This document shows positions 1 to 13,045 of a stretch of 64,000 nt of DNA, piece by piece; within the stretch, counting starts at the first letter, position 1, and every line of letters begins with the position of its first letter. The stretch is from Mytilus trossulus. Taxonomy: Eukaryota > Mollusca > Bivalvia > Mytilida > Mytilidae. A program made the position numbers and the translations under genes. Location: contig NC_086379.1 of NCBI RefSeq assembly GCF_036588685.1, positions 74,369,727 to 74,433,726 on the forward strand, written 5' to 3'. The notes beneath the pieces were generated by a model. The model ran no database searches. It had not been told where the DNA came from and saw only the letters and a program-made list of their open reading frames with translations.

Positions 1-3000
1 GCTGATTAATTTTTCTATTCATAAGATAGAAGAAGGTATAAATTTTATAATAAAGCAGTAAATCAAGTTCAACATTTATTTTTTTGTAGTCTACCGTCAT
101 GACCGTTGAAGAATAATATCTTGAATTTTCATGATATATTAAACTTTATTGAAATGATACAAAAGAAAAAGAAAATAAATCAACTCTCTGTGCTTCTTTG
201 TGTAGCCTTGTTAATTATTTAAGTTAATGGTAAACTTTTTGAGAAATTGTTTATTTTCAATGAAATGAAGTGTTCAGATATCTGTAAGTCCAATTAGATG
301 CAGACACAGCTTATTACAGTTAGACTTTATGTATGGTACCTATGCTATTTACATACTGTTATAAGTTGTATCTGCTACATTCACCAATCTCTGTTTTTAA
401 GACTCATACATTAAAGGAATTCTTAAAAATACTGTAAAAATGGACAACACCAATTCTAAACACCAGACTTCTTTCAAAAATAAATGTACATGTATTCACC
501 AAAAAAAACTACCATGGCAGAAAATGTGGATTTCAACCAGTTGGAAGTCTCCTTTTTTAATAAATTAAGGTGAGGTGTTAAATAAAACTACCCAAAAAAA
601 CCAGCTCAGCCCATCTACCCAATTCGTTACATCCTTTGAAGCTGTATTGGTACAATGATATTATGGATCGGTACCTATATTAAGATTTCAACATTATGTT
701 ATTTAGGATTGTGATGTAAAGAAATGTCTTTGTGGTTAATGTATTATTCTATTTTCAGGACATGTTGGCGTGTATTATAGGGTGAGTCGGTACATAAAAT
801 TACAGTAAGGTGCAATAAAGATTTATGGCATTGGTCTAGCATGTGACATAAGTCAACGTAAATAAAAGAAAATTAAAATATACTCTGATAAAAAGTTTAG
901 TGTTTCATCATAACATTTTCTGGAAGTCTACAAAATTACAAAAAGTATGGACAGCTTAAATCAGCATTGAGGAAAATCTATTCCATTTGATTTGAATTCA
1001 CAGGACTACTTTCATTGAAATACACATGTACATATCATTAAAATGAATAAAGTATTTAAATAATTAGGTAGTTTTATGATGGTTTTTGTAATCCGTTACC
1101 CTTTATTGAATTTTATTATCACTTGTAAGAATCATATTTTATAACACATACATAGGTACAGGACTTACCGGGTTTTTATGAGTGACAGTCTATTTGATAC
1201 ATGCACCTTCATGAATGGCATAGTTCGTGTAATTTAGAATATTACTTTTTCTGCTCAGATCAGTCAAAATGTCCATGTTCAGGATGTCACCATTTTCATG
1301 TTAGTTGACTTTATTGTATTACTATTTTAATACTTACTTGTGGTACATAGGAATAATTCTAATGATCTAGTGATATCCTCATATTATTATACAACATTAT
1401 TAATTTTAGGGAGGTGCTCTTCTGACGTCAACTAGTGCTCCAGGATTCCATTTTATGTTTCCATTCCTCACATCTTTCAAAGCTGTACAGGTAAGTTAAG
1501 GTTAAAATTATTATTAACATGGATCAATCTATAAACATTAAGATGTATACATTGTTTATTTGTAGACACTAAATTGTGTATTTGAAGGAATTACAGTGTG
1601 TATTTGAAGAAACTACATTGTGTATTTGAAGAAACTACATTGTGTATTTGAAGAAACTACATTGTGTATTTGAAGACATTAAATTGTTTATTTGAAGGAA
1701 TTACATTTTGTATTTGAAGAAACTACATTGTGTATTCAAAGACATTACATTGTTTATTTGAAGGAATTACATTGTGTATTTGAAGAAACTACATTGTGTA
1801 TTTGAAGACATTAAATTGTTTATTTGAAGGAATTACATTTTGTATTTGAAGAAACTGCATTGTGTTTTTGAAGTTATTACATTGTGTATTTTTAGACATT
1901 ACATTGTTTATTTGTAGTAATGTTTATTTCAATACATTACATTGTTTATCTTTTAGACATTACATTGTTAATTTGAAGACATTACATTGTTTATATTTTA
2001 GACATTACATTGTTTATTTGAAGACATTACATTGTTTATCTTTTAGACATTACATTTTAGACATTACATTGTATACCTTTAAGACATTACATTGTTAATT
2101 TGTAGACAACACTACAGACAGATGAAGTAAAGAACGTACCCTGTGGTACTAGGTAGGCTTTTGTTAAATAACATGTTTAAAATATTACACTAACATGACT
2201 AATAACATGAATAAGCAGAATAAGATAACAGCACAAACTCAAATTTATGTAAAACAAATTAATTCTGTAAACTTGAAAAGAATTTCTCAACAAAACATAG
2301 AAAAACTTAAAGGAGTCCTGTGAATCCTCTAAAAAATTACCATACATACAATCAAAGAAAAAACAACAATGGTAAACAATTTTCAGCAAGAACTGTACTC
2401 TTTCAGGCTAAGAACAGGGTGGGTTGATTGTTAAGGGAGGCCCAATCTCCATGCATGCATTCCTTTTAAAATTAATGTTTATTATGACCTCTGTTATTTT
2501 ATAACATCAAGCATCTTAACTTTTTCCTGTTTAATATTTTCAGTGGTGGTGTTATCATTTTCTTTGATCGAGTTGAAGTTGTGAACAAACTGAACATCGA
2601 TTCTGTGTATGATATCGTAAGGAATTACACTGCTGATTACGACAAAACTCTCATCTACAACAAAGTACATCACGAACTGAATCAGTTCTGTAGTATACAC
2701 ACTCTACAGGAAGTCTACATAGATTTATTTGGTAGGTATTATTGTAAAGGCCATTTGAGAAGGACAGAGTAAATGAAAGCTTTCAACTTTCCTTGTTTAT
2801 CAATGCTGTTATGTAAATAGTCAACAAGAAGTAACCATTAATAAGTGTATAGGTCTGCAAGGAAAGACAGAATAAGCATAGATTATAATTTCAAAACATT
2901 GTTTTTGTAATACATGTATAAAGACACTTAAGGAAGTAAGAATGCACATGGTTGGTAGGTTATTGTAAATGGGTTATTATGATTGTACAGTTAATTTTAA

Positions 3001-5968
3001 AAACGTACCACAAATATGATGGATCTTTATTTGCCTGAGTGCATAGGGGCTGGGACTGGCTATTTGAAGACTAGATTAATCGAATAAATTATGTAAATGA
3101 AAACCTACATGTTGTTATAAAAAGATGATGTTATAAATAGATGAGGAATGATTTTTCTATACAGATCAGATAGATGAGAATCTCCGTACAGCCCTGCAGG
3201 GTGATCTAGGAAACATGGCGCCAGGTTTATCTGTACAAGCTGTTCGAGTCACAAAACCTAAAATCCCAGAACAAATCAGAAAAAATTATGAATCTATGTA
3301 AGTGCATATTATAAATATAATTTAAAATATGCTACATTTGTGTTAACTTTTGATCAGGCATATATTTGTTATAATCTTGCAACATTATTTCAAGGGAATA
3401 TAGTTTGTAGATGTTAATGACTTGTTCATCTTTACAAAATACAAGTTGTCATACTTTTTTTGGCTATACCTAAGAGCCTTTAGCTGTTTGTTTTTATGAA
3501 CTTGATACATGTGTCTCTTTTCACAGCTTTTCGTTAACAGCATTTTCACTGATGTCGTTACAAGTTGTTTCATTATTGCTGTATATCTGGTAGTTAAATT
3601 TCATGTTTCTTTATCTGTATGAAATATGTTTAATGAAATCATTCCCTTTTTCGTGAATGTTTGTTTTTTTTTTATCTGAGCTTTTAAATTTCTGATATTT
3701 TTGATAAATACTTCAAATATTTGATTTCAGGGAAGGAGAGAAAACAAAGTTACTTATTTCTATTCAGAAACAGAAAGTGGTAGAGAAAGAGGCAGAAACA
3801 GAGAGGAAAAGAGCTGTTATAGGTAAGTACAAGAAGTTAGTCTCTGATGTTGTCGGTATTATATTTTACTACGACAAACCAGAATATCAACCAACTTACT
3901 CATCAGGGTGGTGTATAATTTTAACACATAAAAGGAATAGTTTTCATGAGAAAAGGATGAAATGGACATTCTTTTTGGTATAGTGATCACTTACTTGAAG
4001 TCGTGTATGGATTAAACTATTACTGGATATACATTGCCTGATACATTGCATTGGTTAAATTCTACTGGTGTATATTCCCATGTCTTTAGCTTAATTGTAA
4101 ATTATGAAGGTATGAAATGAAAATTTACTACATGAAATTATGTAGTGATAACAGGTGAGGATATTAATCTTCCTCTTTGTTGTTTAATCATTTCTTTTTA
4201 TTATAAAAAAACTTTTAATTAGGAACTATTGGTTTTAATATTGCTAATATTGTATTAAACCAGATTTTTTGGTCACTTTACAGAGGCTGAAAAAGTTGCT
4301 CAGGTGTCCACAATTCAGTGGCAGCAAAAGATAACGGAGAAAGAATCACAAAAGAAGATATCAGAAATAGAAGGTATGAAAGGAAATGTTTATGTTGGTC
4401 ATAACATTATAGCTTTCTAACAACATCCAGAAAATTGGGTTAATGCATTAAACCATGGTTAAAACTGTATAACATCTAATATATAATAGATAATTTGGTA
4501 GAAGATATTAGCTATAGGCCTTGCAGTCATAAAAATTTAAAGATAAATCTATTGAAATACTTTATTAGGTATTATGAGCTAAACTTTTGTACTCTAAATA
4601 CTGAGAAAAGTTAAACAACCAAAAGGCCTAGTTAATGTATTTTTAATCATATTGCAATATACTTGTTGTCTTGTAATGTAGATTACAGACTTTCATGCGG
4701 TAATTAATTATTGGGAATAATCAATAACTGTTTATCATTCAAGATTTATTAATTTGAATCTTGTACATGTTTAAAAAGATAGTACTAAAGGAGAATATTG
4801 AAGATCTGCCTACGCCAATGTTTTGCCTGTCTAAACTTAAATATAAAAACATCACATTTGGCAATTTTTTTTACATTCTCTTATGCTCTTATTGGGTGAG
4901 TTGATGAATTATGTACAACCCCCACTTGATTGATTTAACATAAGGAATTGTTCTGTTTTAAGATGCTACCCATTTAGCTAAAGAAAGAGCCAAAGCAGAT
5001 GCTGAATTCTACAGAGCCAAGAAAGAAGCAGAGGCTAATTCAGTATGTATTGAATCATAGAACATAGTATCATAATTACTGTGTATAAGAAAATACACAT
5101 AGAAGCATGATTGATCCTTGTGGAATTTATCTTTTTGTCATTTATTTTGTTTAAATTTTAAACAGTTGCATTCCACAAACCATTATTTAATGTAATACTG
5201 AAACAGTTAAAAAATACATTCAGTTCATCCAGTGAAATTGTTGATATAAAAGAACTTGGAAACAGGGAATGTATCAAAGAGACACCACAAGGCCAAGAAA
5301 GCACTGGTGCGAGAAATTCTGCACATGGAGACAAGTTTCAGCTGCCCTCTAAACAGTAATGAATACTACTTCAGTGACGTGAATGTCACAATAACCTCAG
5401 AAACATTTAAATATGTGTTCCTGTTGTATATCTCTATACTCAATACAAAATGTAATTCCTCATTTACACAGAAGCTGTTGACATTTCGCTGTGGTGTAGC
5501 AATCTTGTTTGTTTTAAAATTTCTATATACTGCAACACTGCTTTAGAACTATATGTATTAAGAAATTTGTTTGAATTTGTAGGCTAAACTGACTGACCAA
5601 TACTTGGAGATGTTACGTTACCAAGCCATTACTACCAATACAAAGATATACTTTGGTAATAGTATTCCACAGATGTTTATGGACCCTAGTGGAGTTGTCC
5701 AAACTTCTCAACAGAAAAGTGCTTCATCAAAAGTTTCTGAAAATAGTAAGTAAATCTTTGCATACATTCATGAAAGCAAGTTTAAGTTTTCAGTGGTGAA
5801 AAGGCATAGATTTTGACAGGTGACCAATTCAGATTCTTAGGAGCCACTTTTGATTTTTTATTTGCTCTAAGTGAAAGGTGAAGAAAATCTTCACTTTAAA
5901 TTTTATCTTCATTGTTATATGAAAAATATAATATTAAAAACTAACAAGTTCTTTTTCTTTCAGATTAA
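1..5968 (+). CDS. ERLIN: Erlin (ER lipid-raft associated SPFH protein), 5' end outside window
   Basis: Eleven exons give 311 residues in one frame with GT-AG junctions: 1-35, 759-781, 1410-1490, 2106-2152, 2544-2731, 3165-3297, 3731-3822, 4284-4373, 4963-5042, 5583-5745, 5964-5968 (stop TAA 5966-5968). The product matches vertebrate ERLIN1/2 from SIHKIEEG onward, including [82 protein letters not shown] and KIYFG. Only the N-terminal membrane anchor (about 20 residues) is missing, upstream of the window. Known family role: erlins form a large ring-like complex on the lumenal side of the ER membrane. It recruits the ubiquitin ligase RNF170, directs degradation of activated IP3 receptors and restrains SREBP signalling. 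The SPFH/prohibitin domain spans most of the protein, followed by a charged, coiled-coil-prone E/K/A stretch in exons 7-9. The protein cannot be assigned to ERLIN1 or ERLIN2; invertebrates probably have one gene. The short C-terminus (ending SENN) has alternatives, given separately. Confidence 0.95.
1556..2105. repeat. 22-bp minisatellite in erlin intron 3 ending at the splice acceptor
   Basis: About 25 diverged units related to 'acattgtgtatttgaagaaa' fill the 3' part of the intron. Later units change to 'tttgaagacattacattg' and 'ttttagacattacattg'. The last unit supplies the acceptor 'aatttgtag' directly before exon 4 at 2106. No coding function is seen; the short open frames across it are a by-product of the repeat. 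Confidence 0.9.
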
Positions 5969-6484
5969 AAGTTTAGAGGAAGATGATCATCTGTGATACG
6001 AATGAGTAAAACCAAAGTGGAAAATGTCTAAAAACAGAACTGAAATGGAAATGTTGTTTCTTAATATAGAACCAGAATGGAAATTTCAAAATAAAAAAAA
6101 AGAACCTTAATATAAAACCTAACCCCAAAAAAATTAGTCTAAAGCAAAGTGTAATTTTGGACCTCAAGATGTTAAATCAATTTAATTGTATAGGATTGAC
6201 ATATTCCACAGTACCAAGTGTTTCCATTCTCTTATCTTTTTGTGCCATTTGAATCTTATTTATAAAGTTATAAAGACTTATTAAAATGCACCATATAATA
6301 TTTCTAAAATTGTAAGGTTTATTAGTGTTTGATACTGTAAATACAGAAATTATTGTGATTTAAGACAAAATGCTATTATTTGTTTTTTGCGTAACTGAGT
6401 AAAGTATAGTTTCATTCATATAAATAAATCCAAAACCATGTTGCTATAATAAAAAAAACTTTCCAATAATTTCTGAATTTGCAG

Positions 6485-6542
6485 TAGCGGAGAGCATTGA
6501 CAGGTCTTCAAATGACGAGTTTGCAATCATACCTCAATTCAA
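6485..6542 (+). other. ERLIN: Possible alternative erlin exon
   Basis: An acceptor (ttgcag, AG 6483-6484) is followed by 58 bp with a donor gtatgt at 6543. Joined in phase to the donor at 5745 it reads IAESIDRSSNDEFAIIPQF with no stop. If not spliced at 6543, the frame stops at TAG 6559-6561. It is acidic and uncharged-residue rich, with no motif I recognise. This is inference from splice signals and phase only; the short SENN ending at 5968 remains the simplest model. Confidence 0.35.
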
Positions 6543-8560
6543 GTATGTTATAACTTATTAGAATCTTTATGCTAAAATTATTACTTACAAAATTGCATGG
6601 TCTTCAGTTTATATTGATAGTATAATTATTTTTTTTATTTTTATTTTTTTATCAGTAATAAGATTGATAATATTTTCAATTTGAGCTGCCTCTGTTTAAC
6701 TGTCAAAAGTATTAAAAAATTGTGAAGTAAATATTTAAAACATGGAATTAATGTGTATCCAACAAATTATGTAAATTCAATATTTATTATAATTTATATT
6801 ATGAAAACAGTAGTGAAATATTTACTGCAACTTTCATTTATAGCCGTTTTAAATATTTTAAGTGGAAGTGATGCTGTATTTACACAATTTTGACATGCTT
6901 TTTTCACAAGTTTTCAAGGTTTTTTGGTCTTTTGAATTGTGTTGCACAATTGTAAACTTAAATATAATCACATTCTTTATTCATATAGATGTAACTAAAA
7001 TTCTCTTTTTATGTTTTGTACTAAAATTTCTTACATAGCGTAATTACAATAGTGCCTTTGTACGATTTAATACTGTTGTTGGAGATTGTTAGATATTTAT
7101 AGTGTTGTGATTACCTGTATGTAAATTGTATGTTAATAGCAATCAAAATATCTAACGCTCTAATGTTTGAACGAGCAAAATATTGTTTCCTTAGACGTGT
7201 CATTTCTTTGTCATATACTATTGTAGGTTTTCAAAATAGTTTCTATCTCAGATGTTGATCCAAGATTTTGAAAAAGAGGGTGCCTAACACTCATTCTGTC
7301 ATCTGTAATCATAACATACTATATACTATTGATGCTCCTGTAGCCCAGTCACTGTGTCTGTGTTTGATGAATAAAGTTTGAACAAAAAGGCAACATTAGG
7401 ATGGAGACTAGTTAAAAGTCTATGAATTAACCATTTGTGTAGCACCTCATGGTCCTCATCCCAAACAAAATGCATTTCTAATTTAGGTGTTGAATGTAAA
7501 GTATAAATTTACACCAATGAACATTTTTGGATACCATGAAAATTAGAATTTGAGGTAATAAGTTAGATATTGTTTGTTTCCTAAAACCTAGAGTTGTGAT
7601 AAGGCTGGTATATCTTTGGGAGCAAATATATACTGACTAAATATATGGGGTCATGTGCCAACACTTGTATCAACAAAATACACCTAGAAATAATTAGCCT
7701 GGGTAATGTTTGACCACTGTATATAAACTTCCAAAGTAACTGCTGAATAGCAAGTGTAATGTTATACCACTTTGTAATAACTGACACTTAGCAATAAAAG
7801 TATGTCAAGTCATGACGCATGTGTCACCCCATGTATTAACTTACATGGTACATTTGTTTTGATGTGTAATGGGCATGTGTCATGTGTAATCATTGTTTCA
7901 AATTACACAAACTACAGTTATTCTGTTAGGCATGTAACACATTATGGTGGCAGTAGTTGTAACATTTTGGTGGCAGCAGTGGCATATTTAAACAAGTTAT
8001 TATAAAATTAGGGTAATGAACATTTTATCATCACTATTTACCCTCACAAACTTCAGTTGTCAAACTCATTATGTTGGATATATCTAAGAAAATCATTAAT
8101 CATCATATATTATTATCTATGTAAGCAGTATTAATGTTGTGTATATATATATATATATATTATATTTTTAACACACTTGAGAAGAAGAAAGATGTTTTAA
8201 AATCTTACAATCATTCCATTTAATATTCAATGCTTACTTTCAATTCTATACATTTCCTTTATTTGATGTTTTTGAATCCAAAATAGTCAATTATGAAAGG
8301 CATGTAGAATTTAAATTTGTGTGAGATTTCAATCTAGATGCATACAGTGAAGAAAAGAAAAGTTATATCCAAGACATTGCTAAGTATTGGTAAAACATAA
8401 TCATTGTTAGTTTTGTTCTCAGGCTGTAAAATATCAATGATTTATAAAGAGAAGTTTTTAAATCATAAGTGTCAGGTGTGATGGTGATATAAATTATGTC
8501 ATTATTATATAAAAAGTTGTACAAATTTATGTAAATATTTATTTTTATGCCTTTCTACAG

Positions 8561-8642
8561 GATATTTGAAGAACTTTTGGATTGGCCAAGTATGACAAAC
8601 AAATATAAGTCATTGTATTCCCTATCCTTCATGACAATTTGA
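8561..8642 (+). other. ERLIN: Possible alternative terminal erlin exon
   Basis: A pyrimidine-rich acceptor (ctttctacag) precedes an open stretch. It continues in frame from the 6485-6542 exon as KIFEELLDWPSMTNK, ending at TGA 8640-8642. With both exons the protein in the window would be 356 residues instead of 311. The phases fit through both junctions (exon total 1071 after the first base), which is suggestive but could be chance. Confidence 0.3.
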
Positions 8643-10157
8643 AAACATCCCATAAACTATGTAATAGGTACACATTCAGTTATACCAAGGATGGATTTTT
8701 CTGAACGTCAAGCTATATTTATTTTTTTACATTTTTCTTACGCTGTTAAATCTGCTTAAACCATTCCATAACTTGAGTATTAATTTATCTTAAAACTTGT
8801 ATAGGAATGAAAGATGAGTTATATACCTGTTTAAATTATGGTTCACAGTGTTTCAGCATGGTGAGCATTACTATTTTGCTAAAATGTTCTATTGAAAATA
8901 CAGATGAAACTGGAACTAAATCGGGCTTCTATGGTGTTGCTAAATATTCATTAGTAGTTTTGAATTTTTCTCTAAAATGTAGAGCACTTGTTTGTTTTTT
9001 AAAGAAAAAAATCAGAATTGGTATTTTGTTTAATTGAATTTAAATTTTTGTTTATATGAAATCCCATTACTTGTTTATGCTCACTAACAATAGTTACATA
9101 ATATATATGTGTTTGTAGTAACTTGCTAAACCTGTGTTAACCTGGAGACACAAAAAAACATACGACTAAGATTGATCGTGAGTCATGAACAATTCAGTAT
9201 CCTTACGATAAATCTTAGTCACAAATACTTTTGTGAAATTTACTCCACATAATTACTGTTCAGACAGTTTGTTGCTATTAATTTGTTATAGATTCTAAGT
9301 TTTTTAAGCTGAAGTTATCTAAAACAAGACACTGTATATTGGGATCCCTTTGTGTGTGAAGGTTGTGTATTATTTTTATGTAATGCTCAAGTAGACTAGA
9401 TTTTTTTATAATCATAATCAGACTATATTCCTGCACAGTGTGGTGCTTAATGTTGTTAATTGCAATATGTATACATGTATTAGTGTATGTGAAATGTTTA
9501 TTAAATGTATGTTAAAAAAGAACGCATTGTTAATAGTCATAATGTTTGATACAGGCATGATGTTGTTATTTATCAAGTCATATATGATTTTGTATGTTTC
9601 ATAAAACCAAGTGTTGTGATTTGGTTGTTATATCTAATGGAGCAAATAACAAAAAGTTTAACAAATGATATCTATTAACCCTAATTCTAAGTAAGATTTA
9701 CAAGAGTTCGGTATGAGAACACGAAAATAACCTACAACATTTCTTTGAAATTCTAAAACAAAATCATGTAACATTTTACAAAATAATGCATTATCGAGAT
9801 AATTGATTTACAATTTTTTTGAATTTTGGTTTGATTATTGTTAATTTTCATTGATTTTTGTTTACCATCAGCATAGATTAGAAAATCTGTCATCTTTTAA
9901 GAAAGTTTTTTTTTAATATACACCAGTTTAAAAGATTGACATTTTATAGAAGCTTAATTTACAAGTGCTGTTATCTTGAGAATTGACATTAAAATGTTAC
10001 AAAAGTAGAGAAACAAAACAATGTCTATATGATTGCTAACTACATTATTTTATATACTATTTATAATGTTAGATACTGTAGTTCATCATTTCGTTTTCAA
10101 AATCATTCTTTCTAATAAAACCAATATACCTTTGTTTTTGTATAATATATATATATA

Positions 10158-10336
10158 GCCCAGGTTGTGTGGTCTAGCGGGACGGCTGCAGGACGGCTGC
10201 AGTGCAGGCGATTTGGTGTCACGATATCATAGTAGTATGGGTTCGAATCCCGGCGAGGGAAGAACAAAAACTTTGCGAAAGCAAATTTACAGATCTAACA
10301 TTGTTGGGTTGATGTTTAGACGAGTTGTATATATAT
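10158..10336 (+). mobile_element. tRNA-derived SINE, + strand copy
   Basis: The head is tRNA-like: an A-box-like 'tgtggtctagcggga' and a B-box 'gggttcgaatcccgg'. A unique body follows (gcaaatttacagatctaac...), ending 'gacgagttgtatata' in an AT run. Two further copies lie at 25671-25954 on the other strand. The head carries an 11-bp internal duplication (gacggctgcag twice). The interrupted anticodon arm and the attached body rule out a functional tRNA gene. Confidence 0.75.
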
Positions 10337-10351
10337 AGATTCTACCACTGC

Positions 10352-10480
10352 ATCGAGTGTGATACGATATTTATCCACTCAAGACAGTTAAATTTTAAAA
10401 TTTAAAACTCTAGGCTTGCTGAGCCTTTTAAATATTTTAAATTTAACTGTTGGGAGTGGATAAATATTGTATTACACGAG
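10352..10480. repeat. Foldback/MITE-like hairpin
   Basis: Imperfect inverted arms ('cgagtgtgatacgatattta' at the left, 'taaatattgtattacacgag' at the right, with 'cagttaaatttt' inside) flank a short loop. No open reading frame is present. It looks like a non-autonomous palindromic element, inserted next to the SINE. Confidence 0.7.
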
Positions 10481-10777
10481 ATTTGGTGATATAATCTGTT
10501 TCTCTAATAATTTTCAAACAATATGCAGGCAAATGTATTCCTTCTTTACGAATGATCTGCAAAAAGATGTGTTCTTTCTATGTGACGTCATCAGACATGG
10601 TCGCCTTTTTTCATGCTCTCACAATAGGACGTTCAGAGGAAAGCAAGAAATTTCGACGTCATAATCGGATTTTAGCCAATGAAGAACTGAGATAAAACGA
10701 ACCACACATTGATTAAACTTTTTATATACAATGGGTGCAGAAAGGGGTAAATTGACGAAGAATTAGAGAAATATATA

Positions 10778-11113
10778 TATAACAGGCTAATATTTGAACT
10801 TGGAATTATTTTTAATTATGGAATTTGTATAATTTCTTGTGTTTAAAATTTTTAATAAATTCCATGTTTATTTGGTATTATAATCTTTTGAGTGGTTAAT
10901 AACAATTTCCATACAATGTATTTTGGTTAGATAGTGTTGTGCGCGGCACAGTACATTCTATTGAAAATATACTATTTTCTTTGTAATAGAAAGTGCAGCA
11001 CAGAACATTTCAGTACAGAATAAACATGGAATTTATTTAAAATTTCAATAACAAGAAATCAAGCAAATTCCATAATTAAAAATAATTTCAAGTTCAAATA
11101 ATAGCCTGTTATA
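10778..11113. repeat. Foldback element with about 93-bp arms
   Basis: Left arm 10778-10870 (aacaggctaatatttgaact...) is the reverse complement, with small gaps, of right arm 11020-11113 (...agttcaaataatagcctgtt). The unmatched centre is about 150 bp. No coding potential. Confidence 0.75.
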
Positions 11114-11368
11114 TATAGACTCAAATATATATATAGATGAGTCAAAGAACATCAGTTGTTCGACCTGTTAGTCAAATGCGTTTTGTTTAAATATACTTTT
11201 TCACGTTTTTGGTCTTTTGGAAAATGTTTTTAGATCCTTCTACAACGAAATTTGTTTGACATGCACATGTATAAAAATTGCGGTTTTTATCCAACGCAAT
11301 CATAGGTTTGAACGTAGTTTTCAATTTAGACTCGTTTATAGATGAGTCTATATATATATATATATAAT
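11112..11368. mobile_element. MITE-like element with tatagactc ends
   Basis: It starts 'tatatatagactc' and ends 'gatgagtctatatatata', giving short inverted termini next to AT runs that may be TA-type target duplications. The interior is noncoding. It abuts the preceding foldback element. Confidence 0.5.
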
Positions 11369-12224
11369 GCCAGTTATATAATGTTATAAAGATTTCTTTT
11401 GGATAATTTGGTCTTTATTTCCTTTAGTAGACCCAGCCAATATTGCCCTATACTAAACCTACTGTTATTCTAAACCTAACAATAACAATACCTTACCCAT
11501 ACTCAACCTTATTTAACACTATCCCTGACCCTTCATCATAATCCTAACCCTACCAGTAACCCTAAAGCACATGGTCTGGCAATAAAATGAAGGCTACTTT
11601 AATAGCTTACAAAAGTCAATAATTTAAAGCATAGGTTGATAATAAGGTAATTTGTTACCTGTAAGATTTTATCAAAGTACTGACAACGGTGAAGACCCTT
11701 ATCTGGCATCTATACCTGTATTTTCTCTTTGGTATGTTCATTCCAACGGCTGTGGCCGCACCAACTATTTGTAAAAGGTTGTGTATGGGGAACCACCAAT
11801 TGTGAATAAATGATATTTGGTATGCAGTTGGTATATCTTACTTCCATTGAGATTATTTTGCCTCGCCCTTGCAATCATGGTCTTGACAATGAAATTCAAA
11901 TAGATGATGTGTTAAAAGGTTAAATTACTGATAGATTAGTTAAAGGGGAACCACTTGTGATAGGTTAATGATATTTGGTATACAGTTGTATAAACATTGA
12001 CACAGATGAATACCCATTGACGTATCTTATAAAGGAAATAATTTGGCCCTTTTTCTTCAGTAATGTTTTATTGACACTCAAAAATTTGCACTATTTACAT
12101 GTTAGAGAATATTTTAATTTCTAATTTGCGTTTAAATTTCATTTTATAGGAGAAAAATGTTCACTGGTGTCTTACTGACACTGTATAATAAATTTAAAAA
12201 CCTTGTGTAAAGAAATTCTTTTTG
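11369..12224. other. Intergenic region, no gene
   Basis: No supported gene. 11440-11570 holds scattered 'ccctaac/cctaac' words resembling decayed telomere-like or simple repeat sequence. Two diverged paragraphs with 'gggaaccacyaattgtgaata/gataggttaatgatatttgg' (11788-11830 and 11945-11990) show an internal duplication. Confidence 0.5.
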
Positions 12225-12740
12225 TGCCCCCACTGTTGCAGAGATGGAATTAAGTTTAACCCCTGTACATCATCCCATTCGTAAGTTGGTTTTTTGTTCT
12301 CTCACTTTAGTTTGACTCAACTTATACACAATGCTTATAACCACAAAACACAGATCAATTTGGATTTTTTGTGGTGTTACTTTAACTGTTAAAGAGTAAT
12401 GCCCCTTTAAAAATGGAAAAAAATGCGAAATTTTTAATTTCTGTTATCTACCTTAAGTTAGCCTCAACCAAATTTTATGAAACTTATACACAATGCTTAT
12501 TACCATAACATACAGATCAAGTTTGAAATTTGGTTGTGTCCTTTTAACAGTTCTAGAGTTATTGCCCCTTTACAATTCGAAAAAAAAACGCTGAATTTTT
12601 CATTTCCATTCTCTAACATAAGCTAGCCTCAACCAAATGTTATGAAACTTATACACACAACTTTTTTCCGCAAAACTCAGATCAAGTACAAATTTGGGTA
12701 GTGTCACTTTTACCTTTCTTCAGTTATGTCCCTTTATAAC
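12225..12740. repeat. Diverged tandem repeat, about 163-bp unit, three copies
   Basis: The marker 'aacttatacacaatgctta' recurs near 12319, 12480 and 12646, each followed by 'cagatcaa' and then by 'gttattgcccctttaaaa'-like text. Copies differ by many substitutions. Noncoding. Confidence 0.7.
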
Positions 12741-12774
12741 TTTATGTGATATGCAAGCAGGGGTAAATCTGTGT

Positions 12775-13045
12775 TCCATTGACACCTTCCCCATTTCTGT
12801 TAATGCCCCATTTATGGGCATTATGTTTTCTGGTCTGTGCGTCCTTTTGGTTTGTTCATCTGTTCTTCTGTCCCACTTCAGGTTAAAGTTTTTGGTCGTG
12901 GTAGTTTTTGATGAAGTTGAAGTTCAATCAACTTGGAACTGAGAACACATGGTCCCTATGATATGATCTTTCTTATTTGAATGCCAAATTTGAGATTTTC
13001 ACCCATTTTCACGGTACACTGAACATAGAAAATGAAAGTGCAGAT
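12775..13045 (+). repeat. Dispersed repeat shared with 35265-35690
   Basis: Both copies contain 'ggttaaagtttttggtc', 'agttttgatgaagttgaagt' and 'tgatatgatctttct' in the same order. Here the copy is single and preceded by 'atgccccatttatgggcatt', a small palindrome. No protein is encoded. Confidence 0.7.

Larger units (their letters stand above)
5969..10157 (+). other. Erlin 3' UTR and intergenic region
   Basis: No independent gene is supported here. An AATAAA at 7370-7375 is the best poly(A) signal for a long erlin 3' UTR. The rest is AT-rich with short AT runs, for example (AT)n at 8141-8162, and many stops in all frames. Two possible alternative erlin exons lie inside it (6485-6542 and 8561-8642). 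Confidence 0.5.

Noticed and set aside
10158..10260. Functional tRNA gene
   Set aside because: B-box and A-box words are present, but the arm structure is disrupted and a SINE body follows. The copies at 25671-25954 share the body. The same reasoning applies to 33297-33383.
11440..11570. Telomeric repeat remnant
   Set aside because: The cctaac words are irregular and never form a run of TTAGGG units, so a telomere origin cannot be supported.
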